From Chloroflexota bacterium (GTDB lineage Bacteria; Chloroflexota; Limnocylindria; Limnocylindrales; CSP1-4), in contig DAIDTV010000088.1 in the NCBI GenBank assembly GCA_027457005.1, positions 1 through 6,554 of the forward strand: 6,554 bases of DNA. The letters run 5' to 3'. The position numbers were made by a program, and so were the translations under genes. Positions 5,261 to 6,554 of this stretch are shown piece after piece; the stretch's first letter is position 1, and each line of letters opens with the position of its first letter. Below the pieces are notes generated by a model. It saw only the letters and a program-made list of their open reading frames with translations. It was not told the DNA's origin and did not search any database.

Positions 5261-5752
5261 ATGGAGATTCGTCGATTCGGTCCTGGTCACCGCCGTCCGG
5301 ACGGGCCGCCGGGAACCCGGGGCGTGACCGGCCAGGTCATCCACCAGGACGGCCGCGGGACGATCGCAGAACTCGCGTTCTCGCCGGGCGCGATGATGGC
5401 GCCGCACACGAACCCCAACACCACGTACTTCGTGGTGGTGAGCGGCGGCGGGTTCGTGCAGGTCGCCGACGAGCGCGCCCGCGTGGGGCACGGCGAGGCC
5501 GTGCTGTGGCCGGCCGGCGAGCTCCACGGTGCCTGGACGGAGGGGACCGAGATGCGCGCACTGGTGGTCGAGTTCAGCGGGGCCGACGACGCGATCGGCG
5601 AGCTGGCAGGCGGCGTCCAGGAGCGCCTGCTGGACGTGCCGCCGGCGGGGCCGGGGCGGCTGGACGCGGTCGAGCGCGGCCGCGGGTCGCTGGCCGAGCC
5701 GCCGGCGCCGCCATCCCGGGAACGGGACGAATCCAGCGGGGAACCCTGGTAG
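5261..5752 (+). CDS. Small single-domain cupin protein
   Basis: A 163-residue protein with one conserved beta-barrel cupin domain at about 22-110. Motif 1 reads PGAMMAPHTNPNTTYFVVVSGGG: it keeps a histidine (H49), but N51 stands where the classical second His lies, and the usual Glu position is Thr or Tyr. Motif 2 is good: GEAVLWPAGELHGAW (78-92) with H89. Metal ligands are therefore reduced or altered, so it may bind a different metal, a small ligand, or none. From about 118 the tail is Pro, Gly, Arg and Glu rich and probably disordered. ATG 5261 follows a G-rich run at about 5249-5254 that can serve as a weak ribosome site. It is converging on the Nudix gene. Enzymatic versus sensory role cannot be decided. 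Confidence 0.85.
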   Translation: MEIRRFGPGHRRPDGPPGTRGVTGQVIHQDGRGTIAELAFSPGAMMAPHTNPNTTYFVVVSGGGFVQVADERARVGHGEAVLWPAGELHGAWTEGTEMRALVVEFSGADDAIGELAGGVQERLLDVPPAGPGRLDAVERGRGSLAEPPAPPSRERDESSGEPW

Positions 5753-5756
5753 CAGA

Positions 5757-5792
5757 GGCGCGGTTCCGGTCCGCTCGTCAGGCCGCCGCGCC
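5757..5792. terminator. Possible bidirectional hairpin between cupin and Nudix genes
   Basis: GGCGCGG at 5757-5763 pairs exactly with CCGCGCC at 5786-5792 across a 22-base loop, within the 48-base gap between two convergent stop codons. The place suits a shared terminator, but a 7-bp GC stem with a long loop and no T-tract can arise by chance here. Confidence 0.35.
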
Positions 5793-5800
5793 GGGGTGGC

Positions 5801-6554
5801 TCAGGACGCGTTTGCTGCCGGGTCCTCGTCCGGCACAGCGGGTCCGAGCACCGCGCCGAGCTGCCCCAGCACGCGGGCCGTGGCGCCCCAGACGTGATAG
5901 CCCGCCACCGGGTACGCGCCGTAGCGGAGCCGCCACCCGGCGCGCTCCTCCTCCACGGTCTCGATCGGCGCGCCGGGCAGGAAGGCGCGCACCGGCACCT
6001 CCAGGATCGCCGAGACCTCCCGCGCATCGCCTTCGAGGAAGGGCCTGCGGTCGGCGGCGGCGACCACGGGGTGCAGCCGGAAGCCGGAGACGCGCACCTC
6101 CACCGGCCCGAGCTGGCCGAGCACGCGCAGGCCGCACTGGGCAGGGTCGAGCCCGACCTCCTCGTGCGCCTCGCGGACGGCGGCCTGGGCCACCGAGGCA
6201 TCGGCGGCCTCCACCGCGCCACCCGGGAAGCTCACCTCGCCGGCGTGTCGCAGGTCGCCGGCCGGCCGCTCCATCAGCACCGTCCACGGCTCGCCGTCGG
6301 CGCCCGGGTAGAGCAGCACCAGCACCGCCGCCTCGCGCGTCCCCGTGCCGGCGTCGAGCGGCTCCGGACGTCCGTCGAGGACGGCGAACGGTCGCAGCGC
6401 CTCCGGCGGCTCCGGCAGCGGGTCCGGGAGCCGCTCCAGTCGCGCGAGCGCGGCCTCGAAGCGCAGCGGGCGGATCGTACGCGATGCGGCGGCCCGGCCC
6501 CAGCTGTCGCAGCCGGCCGCCGGATGAGCTGCCCGGCCGCCGGATGAGCTGCCC
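5801..6554 (-). CDS. CoA-type Nudix hydrolase (NudL-like), probably 5'-truncated by the window edge
   Basis: Predicted to cleave coenzyme A or related diphosphate compounds to phosphopantetheine and 3',5'-ADP. The CoA-pyrophosphatase signature is clear: VLMERPAGDLRHAGEVSFPGG runs into the Nudix box GGAVEAADASVAQAAVREAHEEVGL (RE at about 6170-6175, then EE), with the spacing seen in E. coli NudL. GTG 6325 would begin inside the first beta strand (LVLLYPG). Upstream, the frame continues in the style of the family with no stop: LRFEAALARLERL, PLDAGTGTREAAVLVLLYP. No in-frame ATG, GTG or TTG occurs from 6326 to the edge, so the start is beyond the window or is a rare CTG (for example codon 6466-6464). 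The frame also runs through a tandem repeat at the edge, which makes the outermost residues doubtful. It converges on the cupin gene. Confidence 0.82.
   Translation of the reverse strand, partial: GSSSGGRAAHPAAGCDSWGRAAASRTIRPLRFEAALARLERLPDPLPEPPEALRPFAVLDGRPEPLDAGTGTREAAVLVLLYPGADGEPWTVLMERPAGDLRHAGEVSFPGGAVEAADASVAQAAVREAHEEVGLDPAQCGLRVLGQLGPVEVRVSGFRLHPVVAAADRRPFLEGDAREVSAILEVPVRAFLPGAPIETVEEERAGWRLRYGAYPVAGYHVWGATARVLGQLGAVLGPAVPDEDPAANAS
6511..6554. repeat. 20-bp tandem repeat at the right edge
   Basis: Two 20-base units start at 6511 and 6531, identical except for the first two bases, and a third begins at 6551 before the window ends. The second unit is GCCCGGCCGCCGGATGAGCT. It includes CCGGC-C-GCCGG, a dyad around one central base. 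The total copy number is unknown. It lies in or just before the N-terminal part of the Nudix frame. Confidence 0.7.

Noticed and set aside
5287..6222. Minus-strand frame covering the cupin and part of the Nudix gene
   Set aside because: It is antisense to the cupin and out of frame with the Nudix motifs; its Arg- and Ser-rich product has no family features.

Overview
The window is a strongly GC-rich stretch of bacterial chromosome (mostly G or C at third codon positions; GTG and TTG starts; GC-rich hairpins without T-tracts). Gene content is housekeeping and accessory metabolism, with no phage, transposon, CRISPR or RNA gene that I can see. The codon style and the flavour of the PurH, GlpX, cupin and membrane proteins would fit an uncultured high-GC lineage such as Chloroflexota or an actinobacterium. 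That placement is inference only.

Left block (1-1368, plus strand): the 3' part of a class I SAM-dependent methyltransferase, cut by the left edge, overlaps folK (HPPK, folate biosynthesis) by 4 bases in a GTGA stop/start. A perfect 11-bp hairpin follows folK. A gene-poor gap of about 500 bases separates it from the next block.

Central block (1873-4398, minus strand): purH and glpX form a tight two-gene operon with a 3-base gap. purH starts at a GTG behind a strong GGAGGAG site, not at the far upstream end of its open frame. glpX (class II fructose-1,6-bisphosphatase) looks fully canonical and is followed by a strong nested hairpin. PurH is full length (515 aa) and recognisable throughout, but several normally invariant residues are replaced in both catalytic domains, including the KH catalytic pair of the transformylase, which reads KG. 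This is the most interesting signal in the window.

Right block (4399-6554): a divergent intergenic region carries a purH promoter candidate and a 20-bp tandem repeat. It leads to a plus-strand gene for a three-helix membrane protein of unknown function, then a perfect 22-bp tandem repeat, then a small cupin with an altered metal motif. Facing the cupin from the right is a CoA-type Nudix hydrolase. Its frame stays open to the window edge, with no ATG, GTG or TTG upstream of the conserved core and a third tandem repeat at the edge.

Functional links: HPPK supplies the folate pathway whose 10-formyl-THF product is the usual PurH cofactor; PurH ends the purine pathway; GlpX feeds gluconeogenesis and, through fructose-6-phosphate, pentose phosphates for nucleotide synthesis. 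I see no clear undescribed multi-gene system. The divergent PurH and the cluster of three short-period tandem arrays within about 2 kb deserve follow-up.
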